A stretch of 6,527 bases of DNA from assembly GCA_934216625.1 (NCBI GenBank), contig CAKQCC010000041.1:1-6527 (forward strand), in the 5' to 3' direction. Origin of the DNA: an uncultured Lactobacillaceae bacterium. Its GTDB lineage: Bacteria > Bacillota > Bacilli > Lactobacillales > Lactobacillaceae. Positions 6,188 through 6,527 of this stretch are shown piece by piece; position 1 is the stretch's first letter, and the number at the start of each line of letters is the position of its first letter. The position numbers and the translations under genes are program-made. The notes beneath the pieces are model-generated. The model saw only the letters and a list, made by a program, of their open reading frames with translations, was not told where the DNA came from and did not search any database.

Positions 6188-6527
6188 AACAACCAGTTAG
6201 TCAAGTCCGCAATTTAGCAGTTCAAGTGTTGGACCGGGTTTATAGCGGAGCTTACTCTAATTTAGAATTAAATCAAGTCATTCGCCACAGTTCGTTGGAA
6301 CCACGGGACGTTAGGCTTTTAACCAGATTGGTTTACGGGACTCTTCAACACCGGTTAACGTTTCGGTATGATTTGAAAGCATTTTTGCGTCATCCGCGTC
6401 GGTTGCCGCAATGGTTAATCATTTTGCTGGAAATTTCGCTTTATCAAATGTTTGATTTGTCAAGAATCCCGAACTGGGCGATTCTGAACGAAGCAATTCA
6501 AATTGCTAAAGTTAGGGGAAACCGAAG
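6184..6527 (+). CDS. rsmB: 16S rRNA (cytosine(967)-C(5))-methyltransferase RsmB, N-terminal part (3' end outside window)
   Basis: RsmB (Sun, Fmu) methylates a cytosine of 16S rRNA (C967 in E. coli numbering) with S-adenosylmethionine. Only the first 114 codons are present, out of about 440-450 in the family. What is visible is the NusB-like RNA-binding domain: RNLAVQVLDRVYSGAYSNLELN (9-30), then EPRDVRLLTRLVYGTLQHRLT (39-59), which matches the RDRALLTELVYGTLRR element, and a third stretch, ISLYQMFDLSRIPNWAILNEA, followed by IQIAKVRGN, close to the usual LYQLLFLDRIPDHAAVNEAVEIAK. The methyltransferase domain with its catalytic cysteines would lie to the right, so its integrity cannot be judged. 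The ATG overlaps the fmt stop as ATGA. GGGGAG (6167-6172) and GCAGG (6172-6176) offer ribosome sites 11 and 7 bases upstream. NusB itself shares this domain, but fmt-rsmB adjacency and the length of open frame favour RsmB. Confidence 0.93.
   Translation, partial: MKQPVSQVRNLAVQVLDRVYSGAYSNLELNQVIRHSSLEPRDVRLLTRLVYGTLQHRLTFRYDLKAFLRHPRRLPQWLIILLEISLYQMFDLSRIPNWAILNEAIQIAKVRGNR

Overview
This window is a compact, all-plus-strand block of housekeeping genes from a low-to-moderate GC Gram-positive bacterium. The gene order recN-gmk-rpoZ-coaBC-priA-fmt-rsmB, the protein sequences (RpoZ beginning [11 protein letters not shown], Gmk beginning [15 protein letters not shown], PriA, Fmt) and the AAAGGTGG-type ribosome binding sites all point to the Lactobacillaceae. 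I cannot name the genus or species from sequence alone. Coding density is very high and no gap between genes exceeds about 80 bases. I see no mobile element, CRISPR array, tRNA or rRNA.

Layout: positions 2-667 hold the C-terminal third or so of RecN, a DNA repair ATPase, cut by the left edge. A short AT-rich gap (668-743) carries a good sigma-A type promoter (TTGATA-17 bp-CATAAT) and a ribosome site leading into gmk (744-1361). rpoZ (1362-1562) follows directly after the gmk stop. A 10-bp hairpin with a T run (1577-1607) lies between rpoZ and coaBC. coaBC (TTG start, 1628-2821) overlaps priA (GTG start, 2818-5226) by 4 bases. fmt (probable TTG start, 5243-6187) follows 16 bases later and overlaps rsmB (6184 to the right edge) by 4 bases.

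The genes work in separate core processes: guanylate kinase and the RNA polymerase omega subunit (nucleotide supply and transcription), CoaBC (coenzyme A), PriA (replication restart, related to RecN's role in break repair), Fmt (initiator tRNA formylation) and RsmB (16S rRNA methylation). The likely transcription unit starts at the gmk promoter. The hairpin after rpoZ would set a lower level for coaBC-priA-fmt-rsmB, because there is almost no room for a new promoter after it.

I did not find a previously undescribed system. The point most worth a second look is CoaBC: the conserved active-site cysteine of its decarboxylase half (the ACG of the usual ACGxxGxGRM loop) is a glutamate here (AEGYSGKGRM). 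Lesser points are the terminator-like hairpin in mid-operon, the clustering of non-ATG starts behind it, and the absence of def next to fmt.
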